Assembly: GCF_017565745.1 (NCBI RefSeq)
Contig: NZ_JAGDYM010000004.1
Location: 434,001 to 498,000, forward strand
Source: Leucobacter weissii
GTDB taxonomy: Bacteria > Actinomycetota > Actinomycetes > Actinomycetales > Microbacteriaceae
DNA length: 64,000 nt
Reading direction: 5' to 3'
Shown here: positions 1-8,901 of the stretch, piece by piece
How positions within the stretch are numbered: position 1 is the stretch's first letter
How the letters are laid out: each line of letters starts with the position of its first letter
The notes under the pieces: model-generated
Database searches by the model: none
Told to the model about the DNA's origin: nothing
The model's input: the letters and a program-made list of their open reading frames with translations, nothing else
Program-made: the position numbers and the translations under genes

Positions 1-723
1 GAAGGACGCGACTCCGCTCGGGATGAGCACCCCGCCCTCCCTCCCGGGACCTGCGAAGAGGGGGATGCCCACATCCCCGCCGGCGGCCACCTCGCGGGAC
101 AGCTTGCCCACGACCTGCCCGAGCTGAGTGGCGAAGAGGGCCCCGCCTACGCTGCGCAGCATCGGTCCGAAGCCTCCGACCGCGGTGCGGAGCTCTTCGG
201 GGAGCTGATCGTCCAGCGCGTCCATGAGCGCATTCGAGATCGATTCGGCCACCGGCTCGGCCAGGCTGATCCAGGTGTCGACGGTCTGCTGCACCCATTC
301 CACGCGGGTGAGGGTCCGCGGTGCGTCGGGGCTCTGGCCGACCTCGGTCGCCTCGTCGAGCCAGAGGCCGGCGACGGGGAAGGCGCGCAGGGCCGCAGCG
401 CCGTCCTCGGCCGAGGACCCCTGCGCGGCCACCTCGATCGCGGTGCTCCTGGTGATGCCCCAGTCGATGCCCTCGCCAGGGCTCTGCATGGCCTGGCGCA
501 GCGTGGCGAAGAGGCCCTGCAGCGAACCGGTGTCGCCGGGGAGGCCGGCGGCCTGGGCCAGGGCCGCGGGGTCGAAGCCGACCAGGCCGTTGCCGCCCTC
601 CGCGGAGAGCAGATCCCTCAGCAGCCGCTGCAGCGCCTCGGCGTCGCCGCCGGGATCCGGCGCGCCCTCGTTCTCGCCGTCCTCGTCGGGGTGCGCGGCG
701 TCGTCGGGATCGTTCTGGCTCAT
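1..723 (-). CDS. Zinc-dependent metalloprotease, DUF2342 family (N-terminal part)
   Basis: The reverse strand from the ATG at 721-723 stays open to the window edge, giving the first 241 residues. The acidic start (MSQNDPDDAAHPDEDG), a helical region with IDWGITRST, VAGLWLDEAT and LTRVEWVQQTVDTW, and a later FATQLGQVVGKLSRE / GDVGIPLF stretch match the actinobacterial DUF2342 metalloprotease family, once called F420-biosynthesis-associated. The HExxH zinc site lies in the C-terminal half, outside the window, so catalysis cannot be checked. It is divergent from the Lon-like PDZ gene, an arrangement common in Actinobacteria. A TAGCGT hexamer (731-736, reverse strand) seven bases before the ATG, with an overlapping GAGGA, suggests leaderless or short-leader transcription. 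Confidence 0.85.
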   Translation of the reverse strand, partial: MSQNDPDDAAHPDEDGENEGAPDPGGDAEALQRLLRDLLSAEGGNGLVGFDPAALAQAAGLPGDTGSLQGLFATLRQAMQSPGEGIDWGITRSTAIEVAAQGSSAEDGAAALRAFPVAGLWLDEATEVGQSPDAPRTLTRVEWVQQTVDTWISLAEPVAESISNALMDALDDQLPEELRTAVGGFGPMLRSVGGALFATQLGQVVGKLSREVAAGGDVGIPLFAGPGREGGVLIPSGVASF

Positions 724-730
724 GTCCTCA

Positions 731-736
731 ACGCTA
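731..736 (-). promoter_or_regulatory. Candidate -10 (TAGCGT) of the DUF2342 gene
   Basis: TAGCGT lies seven bases before the ATG on the reverse strand. It is one of about eleven cases here where a TAnnnT-like hexamer is 6-7 bases from the start codon, which predicts a leaderless transcript. A GAGGA in the gap could act as a ribosome site if transcription starts further upstream. Confidence 0.4.
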
Positions 737-833
737 CGGTATTCGACCCAGATTGTGCTGCTAGTGTCTCCGTTTCGGGAGGCGCTCCATTGCGCTTGCT
801 GCGAACAGGACGAGAGCGCGAGGTGGGAGCCGG

Positions 834-1904
834 ATGGCGAAGCGAGGGGCCTGGCGCTGGTGGCTGGCGGCGGCGATGGCGGCCACGGCGATCCTCCTCG
901 CTTCCACGACCCCGTCGCCCTACGCCATCCAGGCGCCGGGGCCGGTCGTCGACGTCTTCGGAACCATCGAGACCGAGGACGGCACCTTCGACGTGCTGCA
1001 GGTCGACGGGACCGAGACCTACGAGACCGCCGGCTCCCTGAACGTGCTGAGCGTCGTGATCTCCGGCAGCCCCGAGCACCCGGCGAGCTGGCTGCGCGTC
1101 CTGGGCGCGATGACGGATCCCACCAAGCAGATCCTCCCTCGGGAGGCGGTCTTCCCCGATGAGGTCTCCTCCGACGAGCGTACGCAGCAGAACGCCGAGC
1201 TCATGCTCTCCTCCCAGGCGACGGCCACGGCTGCGGCCCTGAACAAGCTGGGCACCCCGCCGCAGAGCACCGTCGTCGTCGCCGGCGTGTTCGAGGACGG
1301 GCCGGCGGTCGGCACGCTGCGCGAGGGGGATCTGCTGCTCGGCGTCGACGGGAAGGCCGTGTCGACCGTCGCGGAACTGCGAGCCGAGGTGGGGGATCGG
1401 GAGGCGGGCGACGCGGCGCTGCTGGAGGTCGAGCGCGAGGGGAGGCGGCTCGAGATATCGCTCGTCCCGGAGAGCCTCGACGGCAGCGGCGAGCTCATGC
1501 TCGGCGTCACCGCGGCACCGGAGCTCGATGTCCCGTTCGACGTCGAGCTGGAGCTCGACCGGATCGGCGGTCCGAGCGCCGGACTGGTCTTCGCGCTCGC
1601 CGTCTACGACCTGCTGACACCGGGTGAGCTCACCGGCGGGCTGGCGATCAGCGGCACCGGGACGATGGACGTCGACGGGACGGTCGGGCCCATCGGCGGG
1701 CTGTCGTCGAAACTGTGGGCGGCCGCCTCCGCGGGAACCGATCTCATGCTCATGCCGGTCGAGAACTGCGCGGACCTGCCCGAGCGCCTGCCCGCGGGCA
1801 TGAAGATCGTCCCGGTGGCGGATCTCGACGAGGCGGTCGAGGCGATCGGATCGGTCGCGGCGGGCGGCTCTGCGGCCGGAGTGGAGCGCTGCCGCGCGGG
1901 ATGA
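834..1904 (+). CDS. Lon-like secreted/membrane PDZ protease (YlbL type)
   Basis: 356 residues. An N-terminal membrane anchor (about 7-22) is followed by a PDZ domain (about 138-208, GVFEDGPAVGTLREGDLLLGV) and an S16 Lon-type proteolytic domain. The catalytic dyad is intact: Ser248 in GGPSAGL and Lys293 in GGLSSKLWAA, 45 residues apart, much as in Lon. The ATPase domain of Lon is absent. The family (YlbL in Bacillus) is an extracytoplasmic processing protease. The ATG at 834 has an AGGTGGGA ribosome site. It sits between the divergent DUF2342 gene and the UPF0182 gene, a linkage repeated in Actinobacteria. The substrate is not known. Confidence 0.9.
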   Translation: MAKRGAWRWWLAAAMAATAILLASTTPSPYAIQAPGPVVDVFGTIETEDGTFDVLQVDGTETYETAGSLNVLSVVISGSPEHPASWLRVLGAMTDPTKQILPREAVFPDEVSSDERTQQNAELMLSSQATATAAALNKLGTPPQSTVVVAGVFEDGPAVGTLREGDLLLGVDGKAVSTVAELRAEVGDREAGDAALLEVEREGRRLEISLVPESLDGSGELMLGVTAAPELDVPFDVELELDRIGGPSAGLVFALAVYDLLTPGELTGGLAISGTGTMDVDGTVGPIGGLSSKLWAAASAGTDLMLMPVENCADLPERLPAGMKIVPVADLDEAVEAIGSVAAGGSAAGVERCRAG

Positions 1905-1991
1905 GGAGCGCGGTCCGCTGGGGGTATTGTCAGTAGCCCCCGATAGGGTTGGACGAACGCAAGTTTCGTTGCCCCGATGGAGAGTACCCAC

Positions 1992-4900
1992 GTGACCGAC
2001 CAGAGCACCTCAGCAGAGCCGGCCCGCACCCGCCGTATTTCCCCGATCGCCGTCACCGTCGTCCTGGTGATCCTCCTGATCCTCGGATTCCTGGCCGTCG
2101 CGTCGGTGATGACCGAGGTGCTGTGGTATCGGCAGCTGGGGTATCTCCCGGTGCTGACGACCCAGTGGATCGCCGCTGGAGTCATGTTCGTCATCGGCTT
2201 CCTCGCCATGGCCGTTCCGGTCTTCTTCGCGATCGACCTCGCCTATCGCAAGCGTCCCGTCTACGCGCGTCTCACCGCGCAGCTCGATCGCTACCAGGAA
2301 CTGGTCGAGCCGGTGCGCCGGGTGGTCAAGTGGGCGCTTCCCGCCCTCGTCGGCCTGTTCGGCGGGTTCGCGGCCGCGTCGCAGTGGCAGCGGGTGCTGC
2401 TCTGGCTCAACTCGTCGCCGACCGGGGAGACCGACGCCGAGTTCGGGCTCGACCTCTCCTTCTTCCTCTTCCAGCTGCCCTTCTGGCAGGGCGTCGTCGG
2501 TTTCGCCTCCGCGGTGATCCTGCTCTGCCTGATCGCCGGGGTGGCGACGAGCTATCTCTACGGCGGCATATCGTTCTCCGGGCGGGACTTCAGGATCTCG
2601 AAGGCCACGCGGATCCAGACCGCCGTATTCGCCACCCTCTACCTGCTGCTGCAGGGAATCAGCCTCTGGCTCGACCAGTACGCCTCGCTGACCGATGCGA
2701 GCGGACGGTTCACCGGGGCGACGTACTCGGTCGTGCACGCCGTGATCCCCGGCAAGCAGATCCTCGCCGCGATCGCGGTGCTCGTCGCCGTGCTCTTCCT
2801 CGTGACCGCCTTCACCGGCAAATGGCGCCTCCCCGTGATCGGCACCGCGCTTCTGCTGGTCAGCGGTCTCGTGGTGGGCGTCGGATACCCCTGGGCGATC
2901 CAGGAATTCCGGGTGAAGCCGGATGAGAAGAGCCTCGAGAACGAGTACCTCGAGCGGAACATCGAGGCGACCCGGCACGCCTACGGCATCGACCAGGTCG
3001 AGGTGGAGCGCTACGACGCGGTCACCGACGCCGAGCCCGGTCAGCTGCGCGGCGACGCCGTCACCACCTCGAACATCCGCATCATCGATCCCGAGGTGGT
3101 CTCGCCGACCTTCGCGCAGCTCGAGCAGAGCCGGCAGTACTACCAGTTCCCCAGCTCGCTCAGCGTCGATCGCTACGAGATCGACGGGAAGACCGAGGAC
3201 ACCGTCTCCGCCATCCGCGACATCAACGTCGACGGACAGCAGGGATGGTACAACCGCACCCTCGTCTACACCCACGGCTACGGCCTGGTGGCGGCCTACG
3301 GCAACCAGCGATCCTCGGGCGGCGAGCCGGTGTTCCTGGAGAGCGGTATCCCGACCAGCGGCCGGCTCGGAGACTTCGAGCCCCGCGTGTACTTCGGCAT
3401 GTACTCTCCCGAGTACTCCATCGTCGGCGGCGAGCGGGATCGACCGATCGAGCTCGACTACCCGGCGGACGACCAGACCCAGACGCCCGCGGAGGACGAC
3501 GCGGCCGAGCAGCCCGCCGAAGGAGCGGAGGAGGCTCCGGCCGCCGAAGAGGCTCCGGTGGAGGAGATCGTCGAGGAGAGCGACGGAGCCCGCCAGAATC
3601 TCACCACCTTCTCCGGGGACGGCGGCCCGGTCATCGACAACATCTTCACGAAGATCATCTATGCGCTCAAATTCCAGGACATGGAGGTGCTGCTCTCCGG
3701 CGCGGTCGTTGACGGATCCCAGATCCTCTACGATCGGAACCCGGTCGACCGCGTCCAGAAGGTGGCGCCGTATCTGACGATCGATTCGGCGCCGTACGCC
3801 TCGGTCGTCGACGGCCGCGTGGTGTGGATCGTCGACGGGTACACCACTTCCGACGCGTACCCCTACAGCGAGCTCAAGGACATGAACGAGCTCATCGTCG
3901 ACGCGGACAATCCGCGCCGCAGCCAGCTGAGCAACCCGGTCAACTACATCCGCAACTCGGTGAAGGCGACCGTGGACGCCTACGACGGCTCGGTGTCGCT
4001 GTACGCCTGGGACGAGGAGGATCCTCTGCTCAAAGCATGGGGCGGCATCTTCCCGGGCACGCTGAAGAGCATCTCGGAGATGAGCGGCGAACTGCTGAGC
4101 CACGTGCGCTACCCGAGCGACATGTTCAAGGTGCAGCGCGAGCTTCTCGCCACCTACCACGTCACCGACCCCGGCGCGTTCTACTCGGACGAGGACGCCT
4201 GGCGGACTCCCACCGACCCGGTGTCGACGAGCGCACGCACGACGACCACCACCACGCAGACCAACGCGGACGGGACCTCCACGGCGGCCTCGACCTCCGC
4301 CGGCAGCGGCCAGCCCAAGCAGCCGCCCTACTATCTGACGCTCGCGGCGGGGGCGAACGCCGATCCGAACTTCTCCATCTACTCGACCTACATCCCCCGA
4401 GCCGAGGGCGCGGGACAGCGCGATATCCTCACCGGCTATCTCGCGGCGAATGCGAATGCCGGGTCGGAGGACGGGGTCGTCTCCGAGGAGTACGGCACGC
4501 TGAAACTGCTGACCCTTCCGAAGGGAACCAGCATCCCCGGGCCCGGGCAGGTGCAGAACAGCTTCACGACCGACAACCAGGTCTCGCAGCTGCTCAACAT
4601 CCTGCGCCAGGGGGAGAGCGAGGTGATCAGCGGTAACCTGCTGACACTGCCGGTGGGCGGTGGTCTGCTCTACGTGCAGCCCGTCTACGTGCAGGCGAAG
4701 CAGGGCACCAGCTTCCCGATTCTGCAGAAGGTGCTCGCCTCCTTCGGCGATGAGATCGCGTTCGAGGACACGCTCGACGAGGCACTCGACTCCCTGTTCG
4801 GTGGAAACTCCGGCGTCGATGCCGGCGATGGCGACATCAGCGGCGAGACTCCCGAGGATCCGTCCGAGGAACCCGGCGAGCCGGTCGAGCCGAGCGTCCC

Positions 4901-5048
4901 CTCGGCCGATCTGGAGACCGCGCTGAAAGACATGCAGGAAGCGCTCAGCGAGCGCGACGAGGCGATGCAGCAGGGCGACTGGGCGGCGTTCGGCGAAGCG
5001 GACGAGCGGCTCCGCGACGCCATCGAGCGGGCCATGCAGGCCGAATAG
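1992..5048 (+). CDS. UPF0182 family large membrane protein
   Basis: About 1018 residues. Seven hydrophobic segments fill roughly the first 320 residues (first SPIAVTVVLVILLILGF). A large extracytoplasmic domain follows, then an acidic helical tail (LSERDEAMQQGDWAAFGEAD). Family landmarks include TEVLWYRQLGY near the start and TSNIRIIDPEVVSPTFAQLEQ after the membrane region. The GTG at 1992 is preferred over the ATG at 1977 because GGAGAG (1979-1984) lies seven bases upstream of it. An acidic Glu/Ala/Pro insert (about 3480-3590) and a Thr-rich stretch (about 4230-4310) look like flexible linkers. The function of UPF0182 is unknown. Confidence 0.9.
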   Translation: MTDQSTSAEPARTRRISPIAVTVVLVILLILGFLAVASVMTEVLWYRQLGYLPVLTTQWIAAGVMFVIGFLAMAVPVFFAIDLAYRKRPVYARLTAQLDRYQELVEPVRRVVKWALPALVGLFGGFAAASQWQRVLLWLNSSPTGETDAEFGLDLSFFLFQLPFWQGVVGFASAVILLCLIAGVATSYLYGGISFSGRDFRISKATRIQTAVFATLYLLLQGISLWLDQYASLTDASGRFTGATYSVVHAVIPGKQILAAIAVLVAVLFLVTAFTGKWRLPVIGTALLLVSGLVVGVGYPWAIQEFRVKPDEKSLENEYLERNIEATRHAYGIDQVEVERYDAVTDAEPGQLRGDAVTTSNIRIIDPEVVSPTFAQLEQSRQYYQFPSSLSVDRYEIDGKTEDTVSAIRDINVDGQQGWYNRTLVYTHGYGLVAAYGNQRSSGGEPVFLESGIPTSGRLGDFEPRVYFGMYSPEYSIVGGERDRPIELDYPADDQTQTPAEDDAAEQPAEGAEEAPAAEEAPVEEIVEESDGARQNLTTFSGDGGPVIDNIFTKIIYALKFQDMEVLLSGAVVDGSQILYDRNPVDRVQKVAPYLTIDSAPYASVVDGRVVWIVDGYTTSDAYPYSELKDMNELIVDADNPRRSQLSNPVNYIRNSVKATVDAYDGSVSLYAWDEEDPLLKAWGGIFPGTLKSISEMSGELLSHVRYPSDMFKVQRELLATYHVTDPGAFYSDEDAWRTPTDPVSTSARTTTTTTQTNADGTSTAASTSAGSGQPKQPPYYLTLAAGANADPNFSIYSTYIPRAEGAGQRDILTGYLAANANAGSEDGVVSEEYGTLKLLTLPKGTSIPGPGQVQNSFTTDNQVSQLLNILRQGESEVISGNLLTLPVGGGLLYVQPVYVQAKQGTSFPILQKVLASFGDEIAFEDTLDEALDSLFGGNSGVDAGDGDISGETPEDPSEEPGEPVEPSVPSADLETALKDMQEALSERDEAMQQGDWAAFGEADERLRDAIERAMQAE

Positions 5049-5055
5049 CACCCGA

Positions 5056-5090
5056 GGAGAGGATGCCGCTCACAGGGCGGCATCCTCTCC
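5056..5090 (+). terminator. Strong hairpin after the UPF0182 gene
   Basis: A 14-bp perfect stem (5056-5069 with 5077-5090) and 7-base loop start eight bases after the stop codon. There is no T tract. The arms carry the GAGGATGCC core that also forms the next hairpin. Confidence 0.65.
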
Positions 5091-5160
5091 CTGTGCGAAA
5101 AAGGCCGGTGCCGCGCTGATCCGGCACAACCCGCTCGGTTGCGGGCCTCGCGCTGCAACG

Positions 5161-5196
5161 AGAAAAGAGGATGCCCTTCCGGGCATCCTCTTTTCT
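5161..5196. terminator. Bidirectional terminator between UPF0182 and tRNA-fMet
   Basis: A 16-bp perfect stem with a TTCC tetraloop (5161-5176 with 5181-5196). One arm is A-rich and the other T-rich, so each strand reads a hairpin ending in T residues. It lies just past the 3' end of the reverse-strand tRNA and backs up the previous hairpin for the forward gene. Confidence 0.8.
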
Positions 5197-5203
5197 TATT
5201 TCG

Positions 5204-5277
5204 TTGCGGGGGCAGGATTTGAACCTACGACCTCCGGGTTATGAGCCCGGCGAGCTACCGAACTGCTCCACCCCGCG
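5204..5277 (-). tRNA. Initiator tRNA-fMet (CAT)
   Basis: The reverse strand folds as a 74-base cloverleaf with anticodon CAT. Initiator hallmarks are present: an unpaired C1-A72 at the top of the acceptor stem (CGCGGGG with CCCCGCA) and three G-C pairs closing the anticodon loop (CCGGGCTCATAACCCGG). The T arm reads GTAGGTTCAAATCCTGC. The 3' CCA is not encoded (CGA follows the discriminator A), so it must be added afterwards. Confidence 0.95.
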
Positions 5278-5434
5278 GCACAAGAGATCAGCCTAGCACG
5301 GAAGTCATCGCAGGGCGAATCGGCCCCGCGTGCGTCCCGGAGCCGCCCACGATGCCACTCGAAGGTGTGGATAACCGAATCGGTCGACGGGCGGTTCGGC
5401 GCAGTCTGGACATCCTCACGAAGAAAGGACGCTC

Positions 5435-8400
5435 ATGCTCGCAGCGAACGACTCAGGGCACCGAGAGGTGCCCGTCCATCACGCGTCACGAAGGCGCACG
5501 GCGACCGCACGTCGACGACCTCCGCTCCTGCGCCGGGTCGTCATGCTCGTGCTCGCCGGCGCGCTGTTCGCCGGTGCGCTGGGCGGCGTCTCGTCGGTCG
5601 TCGGAACCGGAGTCGCGGAAGCAGCCGGCAAGGGTCCGGGAGTCTCGAACATCCCGGGCATCGGCTGGATCGGGGCTTACCGCCACAACGGCAGGATCGT
5701 CTACTGCTCGGAGCGTGGCGTTGCCGACCCCTGGGCCGACCTCCCGAGCAACACGACGGTCTCCTCGCTTCCCGCGTACCGCAGTCCCTCCGGGATCAAG
5801 GCGAGCAAGATGTCGTCGAAGTCGAAGATGCGTCAGCTGAACTATCTGCTGGATACCTACGCGCAGACGTCGAAGGGCAGCCAGGCGGCGGGCCTCGCCA
5901 CGGCGATCTGGATCCTGCGGGCCGATAACAAGATCTCCTCGCTCAAGAGCACGCTGCGCGGATCGGCGAAGGGCCGCGCGATCCTGAACGATGCGAATGC
6001 CATGCTCGCTGCGGCGAAGAGGAACGCGGTCGCGCCGGTAGCGCCGAAGAAGGTGACCGGGAAGCTCGCGCTCACGATCAACTCCGCGAGGACGCAGGGC
6101 ACGGTGTCCTGGCCTGCGGGGGCGACGTCTATCACGCTGACGAAGGCGAAGTTCACGAGCAGCGGCAAGCGGTCCGTGACGGTGACCAGCGGCAAGGCCG
6201 GGAGTCGTGGCTTTACGCTGGATGCCCCGAAGCCGAAGAAGCAGACGGTGATCACGGCGAAGGCGAAGTGGAAGACCACCGGCACTCGTGGCTGGGAGCC
6301 GAAGATCAAGACGTGGAAGGCGTCGAATGTGCCGCAGCAGCGGGTTGTGGGAACGACCGGATCCTCGACGGTGAAGACCCTCGGCGGGACGCTCGGCGCG
6401 AGCGCGACGGTGACCGCCGCGACCCCGAGCACCTGGTCGGTGTCGAGTCAGGCGCAGGCGTCGGCCGATGTGGGCGGCACGATGACCGACACCGCGATCG
6501 TCACGGGCGCAGCCTCCGCGTTGCCGCAGCCGGGGTATATCGACTTCGTGGCGTACCTGCAGCCGCTGGCCGGAGCGACGAAGCATGACAGCTCGTGGAA
6601 TCCGATCCTCGGCGACCCCTACGATGTCGAGGAGCCCGTGCTCGACGCGGACGGCCTGCCGACGTATCAGCTCGAGGTCGATGCGGACGGGAACCCGGTG
6701 TTCGATGCCGACGGGAACCCGGTGCCGGTCCTCGATGACGACGGGAACCCCGTGCCGGCGACCGAGACGGTCGCGCGACAGGATCCGGTGACCTGGACGG
6801 AGGAGGAGCTCGCGGGCCTTTCTGCCGCGGAGCTGTGCGTGCTGCAGCCGGTGGCGACCACGGCCAGGCAGCGCGTGACCGCTGCGGGACGGTATACGTC
6901 CGAGCCGGTGGAGGTGAAGTCCGCCGGCACGGTCTACTGGACCGAGCGCTACTGGCGGAGCAGCACCAACCTCCACACCGGCCGGTGCGGGCTCGCGAAC
7001 GAGAAGACCGCGATCTCCACCCCGGGCGTCGTGACGCAGGCGACCGAGACCGCGGTGATCGGCGACGAGATCTCCGACACGGCGACAGTGACCGGCCGCT
7101 TCGCCGCAGGCGCCGAGTACCACCTGGTATTCGAAGCGTACCGAGCCCCGGCACAGACGATCAGCCACGACGATGAGGACGATCCGGCGGCGGCGGAGCC
7201 GACGTGCGAGACCGGCAACCTGATCTACCGCTCCGGTGAGGTGCCCGTGACCGGGCCGGGCGAGGTCGAGTCGGGATCCTTGCCGGTGCGTTACGCGCAC
7301 GGGACGACGATCTGGTGGGTCGAGTCGCTGTATCTGACCCCGGAGGGTGGGGATCCGCAGCTGGTGCACCGCGGCGAGTGCGGGCTGGAGAACGAGACCA
7401 CCACGGTGTCGCACCCCGAGGTCGAGACGAGAGCCGTCGAGGACGCGGTGGTCGGCGACCACCTCTTCGATACGGCGATCGTGAGTGGCGAGCTCGCGCG
7501 GAACGATCACGCCCGGTGGGAGGTGACCTTCGAGGCGTTCCAGGGAGTGTTCGAGGAGCGCGCGTCGACGCCGGAGGAACTTGAGGAGACCGGGGAGGCG
7601 ACGCAGCAGGTTCCGGTCTGCGAGACGGGCAACCGGCTCTTCGAGACCGGCGCGACCGAGGTGACCGGTCCGGGCGAGGTTGAGTCCGAGCGGGTCGTCG
7701 CGACCACGGCGCATGTGGGGACGATCTGGTGGATCGAGACCCTGTGGGTGATCGAGGGCGGCGAGCGCACTGAAGTGCACCGCGGCGAGTGCGGTCTGGA
7801 GAACGAGACCACCGAGGCGACCGGGCCGACCGTGACCACGCAGGCGGTGGAGGTCGCGTTCTACGGCGACGAGCTCTACGACACCGCGATCGTCGAGGGC
7901 GAACTGTCGGCGCGTGAGGGCGTGACCCACGAGGTGACGTTCTCCGCGTATCGCGCTGAGTACGGTGGCGGCGCTCCGGTGTGCGAGCCGGGGAACCTGC
8001 TGTTCACCACGGAGGCGACGGCTGTCACGGGGCCTGGGACATACGAGTCGTCTCGCACGATCGCGACTCCGGAGCATGCGGGCACGATCTGGTGGATCGA
8101 GACGCTGTGGCAGATCGGTGCTGATGGAGGCGGCGGAGATGAAGGCGCCGAACTGCACCGCGCTGAACTCGCCCGCGGCGAGTGCGGCCTCGAGAACGAG
8201 ACCACGAACGTGCCCGAGCCGAAGGTCACCACGACCGCGGTGTCGTCCGCAATCGTCGGCGAGGAGATCTGGGACGTCGCAGATGTCGAGGGCCCGCTGT
8301 CGACGAGGGACGGGGTGTCGCACGACGTGATCTTCGAGGCGTACCTGCAACCCGCAGACAGCCCGGACCCGGTCTGCGAGGCCGGCAACCGGATCTTCGT

Positions 8401-8734
8401 CTCCGACACGGTGAGGGTGACGAAGCCGGGAGAGTACACCTCGGAGAAGTTCACGACCGAGACGGCGCATGTCGGCACGATCTACTGGGTCGAGAGTCTC
8501 CGACTGAAGGTCGACGGTGAGGAGACCGTGATCCACCGCGGCGAGTGCGGGGCGAAGAACGAGATCACCCGCGTCAGCGAGCGGCTGCCCGTGACGGGTT
8601 CGGCACCGCTCTCCCCGGGCGGGCTGCTCGGCGTCGCGGGACTCGTCCTCGCGGCCGGTGCGGCGGCACTGGCGTGGGTCGCGAGGCGTCGCCGAACCGG
8701 GCTGAGTGTGGAGTCAACCGACTCGACGGAGTGA
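5435..8734 (+). CDS. LPXTG-anchored surface protein with five tandem repeats
   Basis: 1099 residues. A basic N-terminus and hydrophobic stretch (about 30-60) form a signal peptide. A distinct N-terminal domain (about 63-190) carries YCSERG and GLATAIWIL. A Lys-rich Ig-like region (about 200-300) follows. Then come five repeats of about 115-200 residues, each with a beta pattern (DTAIVEGELSAREGVTHEV), a VCExGN cysteine and a closing RGECGxxNE cysteine. The C-terminus is a sortase signal: LPVTG (1051-1055), a hydrophobic helix and RRRR. The ATG has a GAAAGGA site at 5423-5429. It is likely covalently attached to peptidoglycan. An adhesion role is inference from architecture. The N-terminal domain faintly recalls thioester (TQXA) domains, but the expected Gln is not evident. 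Confidence 0.85.
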   Translation: MLAANDSGHREVPVHHASRRRTATARRRPPLLRRVVMLVLAGALFAGALGGVSSVVGTGVAEAAGKGPGVSNIPGIGWIGAYRHNGRIVYCSERGVADPWADLPSNTTVSSLPAYRSPSGIKASKMSSKSKMRQLNYLLDTYAQTSKGSQAAGLATAIWILRADNKISSLKSTLRGSAKGRAILNDANAMLAAAKRNAVAPVAPKKVTGKLALTINSARTQGTVSWPAGATSITLTKAKFTSSGKRSVTVTSGKAGSRGFTLDAPKPKKQTVITAKAKWKTTGTRGWEPKIKTWKASNVPQQRVVGTTGSSTVKTLGGTLGASATVTAATPSTWSVSSQAQASADVGGTMTDTAIVTGAASALPQPGYIDFVAYLQPLAGATKHDSSWNPILGDPYDVEEPVLDADGLPTYQLEVDADGNPVFDADGNPVPVLDDDGNPVPATETVARQDPVTWTEEELAGLSAAELCVLQPVATTARQRVTAAGRYTSEPVEVKSAGTVYWTERYWRSSTNLHTGRCGLANEKTAISTPGVVTQATETAVIGDEISDTATVTGRFAAGAEYHLVFEAYRAPAQTISHDDEDDPAAAEPTCETGNLIYRSGEVPVTGPGEVESGSLPVRYAHGTTIWWVESLYLTPEGGDPQLVHRGECGLENETTTVSHPEVETRAVEDAVVGDHLFDTAIVSGELARNDHARWEVTFEAFQGVFEERASTPEELEETGEATQQVPVCETGNRLFETGATEVTGPGEVESERVVATTAHVGTIWWIETLWVIEGGERTEVHRGECGLENETTEATGPTVTTQAVEVAFYGDELYDTAIVEGELSAREGVTHEVTFSAYRAEYGGGAPVCEPGNLLFTTEATAVTGPGTYESSRTIATPEHAGTIWWIETLWQIGADGGGGDEGAELHRAELARGECGLENETTNVPEPKVTTTAVSSAIVGEEIWDVADVEGPLSTRDGVSHDVIFEAYLQPADSPDPVCEAGNRIFVSDTVRVTKPGEYTSEKFTTETAHVGTIYWVESLRLKVDGEETVIHRGECGAKNEITRVSERLPVTGSAPLSPGGLLGVAGLVLAAGAAALAWVARRRRTGLSVESTDSTE
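6421..8580 (+). repeat. Five tandem Cys-paired beta repeats in the surface protein
   Basis: Units begin near 6421, 7021, 7414, 7831 and 8215. Each runs from TxAV.G...DTA through FEAY, VCExGN, VTGPGEVES and GTIWWIETLW to HRGECGLENET. The first is the most diverged and carries a long DADGNPV insert (about 6610-6780). Each unit has one pair of cysteines, suggesting one disulfide per domain. Identity falls toward both ends, consistent with expansion from the middle units. Confidence 0.8.
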
Positions 8735-8756
8735 GTATCTCTTGGTACACGCAGGG

Positions 8757-8788
8757 TGGTGCCCCGAGCTCATCGGCTCGGGGCACCA
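8757..8788 (+). terminator. Rho-independent-type hairpin after the surface protein
   Basis: A 13-bp stem (TGGTGCCCCGAGC with its complement) and a six-base loop, 23 bases after the stop codon, followed by TAACGATT. The T tract is weak. Confidence 0.7.
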
Positions 8789-8901
8789 TAACGATTCGGA
8801 ACTTGCTCACGACAAACCGTGAATAAGCCATAGAGTTCCCGTTGTGGGGCAACAGTTATCTGGCAGCCATTTGCCAACGGCATTACGAGCACGGTGAAGC
8901 A

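Noticed and set aside
2010-5051. A 1013-codon reverse open frame opposite the UPF0182 gene
   Set aside because: Arg/Asp/Gly/Val-rich composition of an antisense shadow in high-G+C DNA; the forward frame has clear family motifs.
5486-8536. A 1016-codon reverse open frame opposite the LPXTG protein
   Set aside because: No family signal; the forward frame has a signal peptide, ordered repeats and a sortase motif.
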